This document shows positions 12,881-24,500 of a stretch of DNA of 64,000 nucleotides, piece after piece. A program made the position numbers and the translations under genes. Below the pieces are notes generated by a model. That model did not search any database. It had not been told where the DNA came from and saw only the letters and a list, made by a program, of their open reading frames with translations. Origin of the DNA: Anoplolepis gracilipes (lineage: Eukaryota > Arthropoda > Insecta > Hymenoptera > Formicidae); assembly GCF_047496725.1 (NCBI RefSeq), contig NC_132973.1, positions 8,593,233 to 8,657,232 of the forward strand, given 5' to 3'. Numbering within the stretch: position 1 is the stretch's first letter; each line of letters starts with the position of its first letter.

Positions 12881-14499
12881 TTTATCTCCAATTTTGCGTC
12901 TAAAAATAAAAAAAGATATTCGTTTATTTCTATTTTTTTTTTTTATCAAAAACGCAGATTTTAATCAAGAATAGTATAAATTAGCTCTTTTTAGTATAAT
13001 ATTAAATGTGATAAGGTAAAGGTACAAATCAACGCATTTTAATTTAATATAGTTAAAAAGTGAGTTTTTTTTAAATAAAAAGATTATATTGTATAAATAT
13101 ATTTTTTTTAATTTGCGTAAATTATATCTTCTTACTCCTTGGACAAGTAAATTGTTGTAGATGGTACTTGTTTCTCGATCGATAGCTTTTAGATCAGATT
13201 TTATTAAATCATCGAGTAATTTAGTGCCAATTATAGTAAATATATATACATAGAATTTGTTGCTTCTTCGATATGCAAGATGTTAGGAAACAATTCTTTA
13301 ATTAAAAAATAAAATTTTATAATACAAACGTACTTAGATATCTGAAAATTATATTAAACTCTTTAAAGTTTTTAAAGATAATTTTTTACTTAAAAAAGTT
13401 ACATTGCATGTATGTTTGAAAAAATGTTAAACGCATCGGTGATATCGTTGCGAGAAAGCAGCACGTGGTTTAAGGGAGACCCAAACATACGCCTACGCAG
13501 AATTCTCAACAGACGAGACGCCCACGTTTCGGAAAACCACTGTAGCTGCTGCTGTTTTCTTGCGAGAGTGAGAGTGCAGCGACCTCGTTTTTATCCGCTT
13601 GAAAGTAATTGAAACAAAAAAAATTCAATTTTTATTTTTCTGTTTAAAAATTCAAAATTTTATGTGCACAAAAGTCGATTAGAATTGACGCGAAAGCCTC
13701 TCTTAATGATTCTTCCTCTTTGATTCCGATCATAATGTTAATTCAAAATACAGATAAAATAAAAACACAGATAATATAATTGTGAAAAACTAAAAGAAAT
13801 CTATTAAAAAAAGAAGTATGTTTCAATCTTGAAACATATTTTTGCTCTTGTCTTTTTTTTAGAAGTCTAATTGCAATATAAATTAATTTTACCGTAATAT
13901 TTATCTCGCTAGGCGAGAAAATATTAGATGTATTTTGTCAATATTGCTTACGCAATTTCTAAATGTTATTATTTCGTTAACTTGTGCGAAAAACTCATTG
14001 CAACGCATCTCTAGCCGTCACACCATCATTGCCCTACTTTCAGTCGGTGTACTCGATCGAACGGGTTAGATCTAGTCACTTTCATAGCATATGTGGTAAA
14101 TTTTGTACGTTTCAAGAGACAAGTCTTAAAGTTAGCAATTCAAAAACTATAATTAAATTTAACGCGTATTTTACTTTTTTTTACAACGCCAAAGAAAAAT
14201 TATTTGCTGACATAAAATATCAAAAAAACTACACTCACAGTTACTTTCATACATTATGTTAATTTCAAATTATTAATTTGCATGCAGATAACCATCTTTT
14301 ACATAGACTTCTTCATTATTTCGGGTACATAATGAAAGGAAGTTTAATTTTAATTAATTGAAAGAGTACATTTTTTTTCAAAAAATTGCATACCTTGTAG
14401 GATCACAAATGCAAATAAATCCCAACAATGATAACAATTGATAACTGTATATTTGGAGTATAATCTGATAAAGGGCAAAGCGATAAGAATACGATTATT
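12881..14499. other. AT-rich spacer
   Basis: Nothing gene-like beyond short open frames. A small GC-richer patch lies at 13400-13600. A minus-strand donor-like site is seen near 14396 (CAAG then GTATGC) without a recognisable exon. Confidence 0.4.
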
Positions 14500-15200
14500 G
14501 CGAGGCGTCCGAAGGATTGAGCAAATTTTCACAACGGTCGTTTAGTCCAGTTAATTGGGTCAAAATATGGCGTACCCCTCATTCTTGTCATCCTGTACCT
14601 TCAGCCGCCACCATCGCCGCCACCATCGCCGCCCCGTCGCCTCGCTCCATCCCTCTTCTTCACGCACCACGACAATTCTGTTACCGAACCCTTGCCCCCC
14701 TCTTTCTCCTTAGAATGCACGTCACAACGGGGGAGGTGGTGACGTCGGTGGAATGCAGACGTGCGATTGGCTGGAAGCTCGCTGACGTCACGGGGGTGAG
14801 TCTCTACATGCGCTTGGATGCAATACCCCCCTTGGACCCCCTTGCTATCTCGATCGCGGATCCCTCTCTTTCCCTCTACCCTTATCCCGTGCCGCACACG
14901 GAGGGGCGCAATAGGCATCGAGAAATGGTGCACGCCAGTTCAAAGCCACAGTTTTCCAAGGCTGTCCGATCCGAGAGGTCGCCGTGCGCCGCTCTCGCCT
15001 TTTCTTCGTTCGCCAATTCTTCCGAGGCTGCCTTCCGAGACTCATCCCTCCCTCTCTTCCTGCCACGATAAAGACCATTCATCGTACTTTCTTTTCGTCC
15101 ACGTATATGCACTGTCCCTCTTCCGTTCATCTCATCTCGTTTCATGGGATTCTAAATTTCCTCAAGCCAGAGATTGTCTCTCCCATCGTTCTTCTCTCAT
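14500..15200. promoter_or_regulatory. GC-rich island with two CRE sites
   Basis: A near-perfect CRE (TGACGTCG, 14740-14747) and a perfect one (14783-14790) flank a CCAAT-type ATTGG box. A donor-like GTGAGT starts at 14796. A CGCCACCAT-type triplet repeat lies near 14590-14640. Open frames on four strand/frame combinations indicate GC-driven chance ORFs rather than one protein. Confidence 0.45.
14783..14790. promoter_or_regulatory. Consensus CRE (TGACGTCA)
   Basis: Perfect octamer, about 40 bp from a second seven-of-eight match. Confidence 0.55.
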
Positions 15201-16139
15201 AACGCGTTAACTTTTTTAATACATTTATTGTTCGGCGGAATAGTGATATAAATAGTTTGTTTTTTTATTTCGAGAAATATCAGAGGAAACATTATCAAAG
15301 TTTAGTTTAATAATAATAGTTATCTTCCGATCTTTTGTGTATGAAGAAAACGTCTAAAATTTATATACGCACATACTATTCGACATAATCATATGTACAC
15401 GCGATATGCATGATATACAAGTCAATTTTTGAAATTTTAATCATCAAAGTCTGTTTCGATCTTTTACACACAGTTTATTTTTCTTTTAAACATCTCTGTA
15501 TTTGATTTTCTAATTTTTACTCTAATTTGATTACGTCTTAATATCATCTACTTGGTATAATTGTACGTGGCTTGTGTTCGGGGATATGATTAATGAATAA
15601 CAGCAAAGTTCGATTTTCTAAAAGCTCCGAGTTGCTTTTGATATCGGTAGGTAGAGCCGAGTTGCTTTAGCCTGACCGACTTTCCATGACCTTCAGAGTA
15701 GAAACGGGCAGATCGATAAATCGTTGACATTGTCAAATGCGGTAATTTCTTCTGTACCTCGATATAGCAGAGCGCAAACCATTATTGATCAACGAATATT
15801 CACGTTCTACTAGTTTAAATCCAACTGTGCCGTAAAAACTGTGTATTAATAATCTACTGTGTCGAAACTTTTTATAACATTCTCATTAATGTGTGCATTT
15901 AACTCACATATTCACTTTCCTGGAAAATTATTTATCTTCAAATATATTTCTGATAAAAATGGAATATTTTTTTTTATCCGGAAGTGAATGAAAGTTATTG
16001 TAATATAATGAAAAAAAGAGAGAATATTAAGTAGTTTGATTGAATGTAATAATACTTTGAGAAAATCAAGTTATTAATTCTAGACAACCCGTTAAAGTTT
16101 TTAATTAGAGAAAAATGTTACAAAAGAAATAATTTTCGG
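15201..16139. other. AT-rich spacer
   Basis: No supported feature. A short direct repeat of CCGAGTTGCTTT is seen near 15627 and 15657. Confidence 0.4.
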
Positions 16140-17160
16140 GGCGAAATTTCATTGAGACTGTGCTTCTTGGAACAACATCCGGACAAGATCATTCATGATC
16201 GGCGTGTTAATCGCACACCACGATCCCATCCGCACATCGGTAGATATATCCTTGGCCGGGCGACATCGAGTTTCATAAATAAAGCCCCATTGAAGAGAAG
16301 TTCACCGGGGATGGGGTAGCATGACCTGCTGACCCACATTTCCCATGACTTGCGTCATTCACAATCTCTCCCCACCAGCCATCGAGCTTCAGCGACTACA
16401 CGCATCTAAAATAGTGGTGGATACAAAGGAAAGTGGCGAGGGAATGAACGGATGGAGACTGCAAGACAGACAATCGCGAATCGAACAACGACGTCCTCGG
16501 TTGAGCAGCCTCCGATCGACGTCGAAGCGACTTTCGGTCTTCTTTCAAGGACGCGCGATGAAGCAACGATTGGCCGCGAATCGGGATTGGATCGGGATCG
16601 CATTCCGGAGTCGATTCTTTTTTAAATAATTATCATCCAATACGAAATAGTGTCCATTTTTGCGATTCAAGTCGTCAAGTCACAAAAATTCTCGCTACGA
16701 TGACGATGCTGAGAATTGCTGGTAGACTATGGTTTTTTGTTCGCGTCTGTGCAAATTCTGAAAGGTCGGTGCATGTCTGACTTTGAAGTGGCGAAACCTA
16801 TCACGCGATCATCGCAAGGTAAGTCGGGCGAAAGTGTGTGAGATGTCGTGTCAAAATCTTTCCATGGCTCATGATGCGTCTGTTGCCTGGCAACTATTCG
16901 TCCTGGGTCAATGGGGATACGCATACATGGGAAAATATAGGTCAACCTGCGAGACCTTCGAGAAGGTGGATATCTTCTTATAAGCTCTTGCAGCGCCGCG
17001 GATGTGCGTGGGGTCATCGGTTTCCGTGCGTTACATTACCGCCGACGGGAGTGCTGTAAAAATATCTACGCGCTAGATTTACGCGTGACCGGGGTACCGT
17101 CGCCGGTGTCGTAAAGCAAATTCGCGTAAGGAAATATCTACCGCTCGAGATCTCCGTATA
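16140..17160 (+). promoter_or_regulatory. GC-rich island with candidate first coding exon
   Basis: The island lacks a perfect CRE but has TGACTTGCGTCA near 16345. A consensus donor GTAAGT stands at 16819 after a short ATG frame. Open frames on both strands resemble nothing known. Position and structure place it in the island series. Confidence 0.4.
16773..16818 (+). other. Candidate alternative first coding exon (MSDFEVAKPITRSSQ)
   Basis: ATG followed by 14 further codons and one extra base, then a consensus donor (GCAAG then GTAAGT). It ends in phase 1, the same phase as the candidate at 12823-12874, so both could splice to one shared acceptor. The peptide is not recognised. Confidence 0.3.
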
Positions 17161-18289
17161 GATATCATCTCAAATTATCTTGCATTTAGATTATGGAGGA
17201 ATCCTATCTTCTCTCAGATAAGTTATGAATAAAAAAAAAGATTATATATACACTTTGTACAATTGAATTTTTAATTGAGATTAAAGTATTCATTAATTTA
17301 TTCATCTTAGATTATTTTCCTATACTGAAACATATTTTAATAAATATAAAAAAAAAAAAAAAAAAAATTGCCTTAAATTTATTCGAAAAATTACAATAAA
17401 GAGCAATAGATGATGGCTTCAGTAAGAAAGACTTTAGGCAAAAATCGCATATTGTAAAAAATCTTGAGCTCGCCCTTGGCTCGTCTTTATAGTTCTCTCC
17501 TACTGACCCGAATACTTATATATGAGGTGGCGCGCTATTTATAGAACCACCCCCGATGAACGACCCCAACGAGCGCAACGAAACGAAGGTCTGTATCAAA
17601 CGCGGACAAGGAGACGCGGCGAATGTGAATGCATTTCTTTGTAATTTTATTAATTAGCGATTCGACAGTAGTTGTTCGATTAAGCATTTTGTTGGAAGAT
17701 TTTACAAGAAAAAGGCGTAATGTATAAATTTTTTAACAAATTAAGGAAAATATTTCTATTTAATAATATATATATAATATAATGTAACACACACACGCGC
17801 ATATATATACATATGTATGTGTCTGTATGTTTGTTACATTATTTATTTTATATTATATATATACATATATATATATATATTTTATATATCGCAGACATAT
17901 TTTTCTTCTTAATACGTTCCAGATTTATTTTGTAACTTTCACAATAAATATCGGAGTTTTCGTTTGAAAGTTAGAAACGGCCAACATTGACCTTTAGGAT
18001 ATTTACGGATACGTTCTATTTATATCTATAAGGTCGATAGTTTAATATCGCGAGTACCAGTCGAGAAAGTACCCGAGTATATTCTTAATTCTAGTAAGAA
18101 AGCGACTTTATTTCTCGCGATCTTTCAGAGATTACACAAGAAAGATCCTCTTGCCCATTTTTCCTTTATGTATTATAAACATGTACAATACTGATATATA
18201 CCTTTCAAGTATGTTTAACCTGCGTTGAAACTGCGATCGTTAAAATTCTTCTCCTTAACTATGTTACGACTCACGCTTGACGATACGTA
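17161..18289. other. AT-rich spacer with TATA-containing GC patch
   Basis: Contains adenine and (AT)n runs (17341-17368, 17770-17880). A short GC-richer patch at 17465-17640 has a TTTATA box near 17537 followed by GC-rich sequence, a weak promoter candidate. No coding is recognised. Confidence 0.35.
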
Positions 18290-18426
18290 CGTTGCTGGTT
18301 ATTCTTACACTATCTCTTACCCCGTTTGCCCTGGTTTCGTATCTCGCCTCTCCCTCTGTCAACGGTGACCTCGCTCCCTCTCTGGCGCAACGGGGTTCAT
18401 CGCCCCGATGCAAGCGTGTTTCCCTC

Positions 18427-18434
18427 TGACGTCA
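18427..18434. promoter_or_regulatory. Consensus CRE (TGACGTCA)
   Basis: Perfect octamer; a GCGTCAT half-site follows closely. Confidence 0.55.
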
Positions 18435-18525
18435 TGGACCATCCGCGCGTCATCGAGCGCCGCCGCCTGACATTGTCGTTTCACACATATGAATATGTCG
18501 ATGTAAAAAAATATCTTTTAAATAA

Positions 18526-18533
18526 TGACGTCA
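18526..18533. promoter_or_regulatory. Consensus CRE (TGACGTCA)
   Basis: Second perfect octamer of this island, in more AT-rich surroundings. Confidence 0.5.
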
Positions 18534-19025
18534 AATACTTCGCGCCTCGATGCGTTACTTCAAAGAAAAAGCATCGTTGACGTTGTTCGAGAAATTTATT
18601 AACACCTCTTTAATCGGTATAAATATGAGATGATATCTTATCGTCGACCGCGGATAAACGTGCTATCATTATGCGAATTTCGAGGAAGCAGCAGAGATAT
18701 GTGCTCGCAGAAAATAACGCGAATAAAACTGCACTACCGATGTGCGGCCGATAGGATACTGTGTATTGATAATCTAGACGTAAGGGTGGTAAACCCGACA
18801 CGGCTGTTCCTTTACCGTATGTTATAAATGTCGGAAGAAGAGCTTGGTCGACACGTTTCCCTTTGCGGTAAAACATCGCGTTATTCGTTGAGTAGAAACA
18901 TGTCTCGATCTCAGCGACAATTGTCTGATCGAATACGCGGCTTTTCCACTGAAAGATCGAGGCAGACTCGTCGCGATGGAATCAGTGGAGGATCTTTTTC
19001 CGTATGTATAGACTATTTTTATTAG

Positions 19026-20089
19026 CTTTATTGTATAGTTAAATATATATATATATATATATATTTATTTTATTATATTTATAAAATAAAGTTGACATGG
19101 TAAACTTAATTTTTTCCTTATTTCCACGGTTCTTGCGTATCTCATTTACCATATACGTTTTTAATATGCTTGCAAATGTAAAGAGATGTGGTTATTTAAA
19201 TATAATAATGTGTAGTAAATAGAACATTATTAGAAAATATTAGTAGATGTTTTGAACATTGTTAAATAATAGAATTCTCATAAATATAATTTAAGAGAGC
19301 AATAACATTAAGTAGATGCATTAATTTGTTATGGATAAGTAAAACAATGATTTAAATCACAAATATATATTTAAGTAACGAATATATATTACACATATAT
19401 ATATGTTTATTACCATTATTTTGTGAAATACCTGAAAGTTATAAAGTGATGTAACTTTGTCCCTATTTTATGTATCGACATACATTTCTCTACGAAATGA
19501 CTTAGTGAAACATTAACATACAAGGTAGATCGATATTTTTTCGTCGTCTGCCTGCACGAATATTAATCGACCTACTTGGATTATTATGCGCGTCCATACA
19601 AGATACGTCATTTTAATCAGGTTACTAGTACGTGTTTATTAATCGTTGATTGATAATTAATAAATTTCTTTTATACACGAGTAATTTTATAACATTAGAG
19701 TTTAGCTTGTTAAATATTATCTTTCATCATATCTATAATCATGTTTTACTATAAAGTCATTGCATCTAATCATTGTATTTTCATATTGTAAACCAATATC
19801 AAAATCCATGCAGAATGTTTACAAAGATCATGTTTGACATAGCATATATGAATGTAAATCATGTAGTTTGCCATGTTAAAGAACATTTATTTGATGTAAC
19901 TAAATCATAAATGTTAAGTTGCTTTTATACACACTTTGGTGAACGGCAACGTTCTCCACAAACGGAAAGCTATCGAAAACCTCGGTAGAAATTGAAAAAA
20001 ATTTATTTTCACAAAATTTTAAATTCCGATTCTATAAAACGACGAAGAGATTGTTGAAAAGTAATGTGTAACTTTTTAATGAAGCATTA
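19026..20089. other. AT-rich spacer
   Basis: An (AT)n run stands at 19041-19064. Nothing else is supported. Confidence 0.45.
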
Positions 20090-20770
20090 TTTTAGGCCGG
20101 TCTAGAAGTAGCTTCTCCAGATCCCTCGTGGTTGATGAATTTTATTACGAAAAAAATGGCAAAATTTGCGAATTCGCGTGGTCTGCGATAACTGGAAAGA
20201 TCTACCGAATGTTCGCGATCCTGGATTGCAAACATTTTGAACAACAAGAAAAGCCGCTAGTGCTGCATCCGCGTACCAGATGGCAGAGCAAACTCGGAGA
20301 AACTGGCAAATTGATCTGCCACACGCTCGTATACAGGCAGTCGCTTCGCGAGCATCTGCTATGTCAATTATCTGGAAAAAGCGTGGATCTCCGCGAGATC
20401 GCCACGCGGTTAGGTTCCTCACTTTATTTTAGCCGATTTCATTGCGATTGAGGGCGCGCGATCGCCGACGTGTGATCGTCGTCGCGACGAGCCGGACGTC
20501 GAGTGGCCGCCGCCGTCGCCGTCGGACGGCGTCGCGTGCCGTCGCTCGCGGGATCGACGCACGATGCGGCCTCAATACTCGAGCAAAATCAGCGATTTCC
20601 TCGTCGTTAGGTACGTATCAGACTTTTGTTCAACTCGCCATCTATTCCTTGTACGTTTATTCGATCGTTCTATCGCGATTCATGATCGCGGATCGCGTAG
20701 AATCTCAGAAATTCTCGATGCGGCGACGGTCAAATCGCACGCGATCTTCGACTACTTGATCGAATAAATC
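20090..20770 (+). promoter_or_regulatory. CpG-dense island ending in a donor site
   Basis: The stretch 20445-20575 is the most CpG-dense of the window (many CGTCG and GCCG steps). An ATG at 20564 opens a 15-codon reading (MRPQYSSKISDFLVV plus two bases) into a donor (TTAG then GTACGT at 20611). Upstream, a 107-codon frame (20128-20451) with an equally long antisense frame resembles no known family. Best read as a promoter with a first exon of an unidentified plus-strand transcript. Confidence 0.4.
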
Positions 20771-21509
20771 GCTTTTCTCTTTGATCGATGTGGAAAAAAA
20801 ATGAAAGATACAAGCTTAACAATAAAGTAACTGTGCACAATCGATATTTTATTTATAAAGTTTTTTTTGGAAACCGTTTAATCGTACACAATTTTCGGTT
20901 ATTTACGAAAATAATTGCTGTCTTTGATTATATATATATTAATCTTAATGAACAGAAAAAATTGAATATGTTTAGTATCAGAATAATTTCTATTTGCACA
21001 ATATCGTTTCTAATAATTGTCATTTGTAAATTATATGTTAGTTTAATTAGTATATAGCATGATATGTTATTATAAAGAAATTAATTTTTACTTTGGAAGC
21101 ATGCAATTAGTAAATATTTAAATTTGTTTTTAACTTTTGACTATTTCGATTATAAATTGTTTTTTTTAGGGCACAATGTTTCTTAACGTGTAAAAATTAC
21201 ATCTCCAAACTTTCTGTGTTAATAATGTAATAATACTAATAATTTATAAAAATATTTATATATAATTTTGTTATATTTATATTTATATATCGTAATTTTT
21301 ATGTACGAGATTAAAATAATATTCTACTCACATATTACAGAATTTTATTAGATAGAACTAATTACGAATTTAAATGAGAAGATTTGTAAATAATTTTGAT
21401 AATAATATAGTTTCTTGCCTACAATATTTCAAGCTTTGAATACAATATTCAATAAACTGCAATAACTTTTTATCGTTTTTTGCATTAAACGCGTCTGCAG
21501 TAAAAAACG
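20771..21509. other. AT-rich stretch bordering the satellite
   Basis: Strongly AT-rich; the frame at 20788-21057 is low in complexity and unrecognised. Confidence 0.45.
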
Positions 21510-24500
21510 ATGCTTTTGATAAAAGTCCTTACTATAATGTTTATATATTTGCAAATTTATTTTTAATTATCGCTAGGATATGCAATTTAAGTTTATTTCG
21601 AAATCTACCGAGTTTTATGAAGGATTTATTTTTTTATAATACTTTTATAATTAATAGCTATATTTAATAATTTTATGAAACAAAAATTAGAATGTTAAAT
21701 TTGAAAAAATTTCATGAAACGACTGATGTAACATTTTTCGCACAATTTACAATATTTACGAAAATACGAGACGTTTCGTCCCAATACATTGTTACACACG
21801 TAGGCCTATTTGAAAAAATCCTTATAATGCTTATATATTTGCAAATTTATATGTAATTATTGCTAAAGATATGCAATTTAATTTTATTTCGAAATCTGCC
21901 AAGTTTCGCGAACGATTAATTTTTTTATAACATTTTTATAATTAATAGCTATTCTTAATGATTTCGTGAAACAAAAATTAAAATATTAGATTTAAGAAAA
22001 CCTCATGAAACGATTGGTGTAACATTTCTCGCACAATTTATGATATTTAAAGAAATACAAGACGTTTCTTCACAGTACATCATTACACGTAGGCCTATTT
22101 GAAAAAATCCCTATAATGCTTATATATTTGCAAATGTATATGTAATTATTACTAAAGATATGCAATTTAATTTTATTTCGAAATCTGCCAAGTTTCGCGA
22201 ACGATTAATTTTTTTATAACATTTTTATAATTAATAGCTATTCTTAATGATTTCGTGAAACAAAAATTAAAATATTAGATTTAAGAAAACCTCATGAAAC
22301 GATTGGTGTAACATTTCTCGCACAATTTATGATATTTAAAGAAATACAAGACGTTTCTTCACAGTATATCATTACACGTAGGCCTATTTGAAAAAATCCC
22401 TATAATGCTTATATATTTGCAAATGTATATGTAATTATTGCTAAAGATATGCAATTTAATTTTATTTCGAAATCTGCCAAGTTTCGCGAACGATTCATTT
22501 TTTTATAACATTTTTATAATTAATAGCTATTCTTAATGATTTCGTGCAACAAAAATTAAAATATTAGATTTAAGAAAACCTCATGAAACGATTGGTGTAA
22601 CATTTCTCGCACAATTTATGATATTTAAAGAAATACAAGACGTTTCTTCACAGTACATCATTACACGTAGGCCTATTTGAAAAAATCCCTATAATGCTTA
22701 TATATTTGCAAATGTATATGTAATTATTGCTAAAGATATGCAATTTAATTTTATTTCGAAATCTGCCAAGTTTCGCGAACGATTCATTTTTTTATAACAT
22801 TTTTATAATTAATAGCTATTCTTAATGATTTCGTGAAACAAAAATTAAAATATTAGATTTAAGAAAACCTCATGAAACGATTGGTGTAACATTTCTCGCA
22901 CAATTTATGATATTTAAAGAAATACAAGACGTGTCTTTACAGTACATCATTACACGTAGGCCTATTTGAAAAAATCCCTATAATGCTTATATATTTGCAA
23001 ATGTATATGTAATTATTGCTAAAGATATGCAATTTAATTTTATTTCGAAATCTGCCAAGTTTCGCGAACGATTAATTTTTTTATAACATTTTTATAATTA
23101 ATAGCTATTCTTAATGATTTCGTGAAACAAAAATTAAAATATTAGATTTAAAAAAACCTCATGAAACGATTGGTGTAACATTTCTCGCACAATTTATGAT
23201 ATTTAAAGAAATACAAGACGTTTCTTCACAGTACATCATTACACGTAGGCCTATTTGAAAAAATCCCTATAATGCTTATATATTTGCAAATGTATATGTA
23301 ATTATTGCTAAAGATATGCAATTTAATTTTATTTCGAAATCTGCCAAGTTTCGCGAACGATTAATTTTTTTATAACATTTTTATAATTAATAGCTATTCT
23401 TAATGATTTCGTGAAACAAAAATTAAAATATTAGATTTAAGAAAACCTCATAAAACGATTGGTGTAACATTTCTCGCACAATTTATGATATTTAAAGAAA
23501 TACAAGACGTTTCTTCACAGTACATCATTACACGTAGGCCTATTTGAAAAAATCCCTATAATGCTTATATATTTGCAAATGTATATGTAATTATTACTAA
23601 AGATATGCAATTTAATTTTATTTCGAAATCTGCCAAGTTTCGCGAACGATTAATTTTTTTATAACATTTTTATAATTAATAGCTATTCTTAATGATTTCG
23701 TGAAACAAAAATTAAAATATTAGATTTAAGAAAACCTCATGAAACGATTGGTGTAACATTTCTCGCACAATTTATGATATTTAAAGAAATACAAGACGTT
23801 TCTTCACAGTACATCATTACACGTAGGCCTATTTGAAAAAATCCCTATAATGCTTATATATTTGCAAATGTATATGTAATTATTACTAAAGATATGCAAT
23901 TTAATTTTATTTCGAAATCTGCCAAGTTTCGCGAACGATTAATTTTTTTATAACATTTTTATAATTAATAGCTATTCTTAATGATTTCGTGAAACAAAAA
24001 TTAAAATATTAGATTTAAGAAAACCTCATGAAACGATTGGTGTAACATTTCTCGCACAATTTATGATTCTTAAAGAAATACAAGACGTTTCTTCACAGTA
24101 CATCATTACACGTAGGCCTATTTGAAAAAATCCCTATAATGCTTATATATTTGCAAATGTATATGTAATTATTGCTAAAGATATGCAATTTAATTTTATT
24201 TCGAAATCTGCCAAGTTTCGCGAACGATTCATTTTTTTATAACATTTTTATAATTAATAGCTATTCTTAATGATTTCGTGAAACAAAAATTAAAATATTA
24301 GATTTAAGAAAACCTCATGAAACGATTGGTGTAACATTTCTCGCACAATTTATGATTCTTAAAGAAATACAAGACGTTTCTTCACAGTACATCATTACAC
24401 GTAGGCCTATTTGAAAAAATCCCTATAATGCTTATATATTTGCAAATGTATATGTAATTATTGCTAAAGATATGCAATTTAATTTTATTTCGAAATCTGC

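Larger units (their letters stand above)
18290..19025. promoter_or_regulatory. GC-rich island with two CRE octamers
   Basis: Two perfect CREs lie 99 bp apart (18427-18434 and 18526-18533). Additional GCGTCAT half-sites lie between and around them. Short open frames are unrecognised. It is the last CRE-bearing island of the series. Confidence 0.45.

Noticed and set aside
12334..12903. 189-codon frame, the longest in the window
   Set aside because: Low-complexity, GC-driven, crosses a consensus donor at 12875 and resembles nothing known; only the last 17 codons before the donor were kept as a candidate exon.
14517..15210. Overlapping frames of 110-184 codons
   Set aside because: Open in several frames on both strands within a GC-rich island; not credible as one gene.
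20128..20451. 107-codon frame as a protein
   Set aside because: An equally long antisense frame exists and no domain is recognisable; it remains possible but unsupported.
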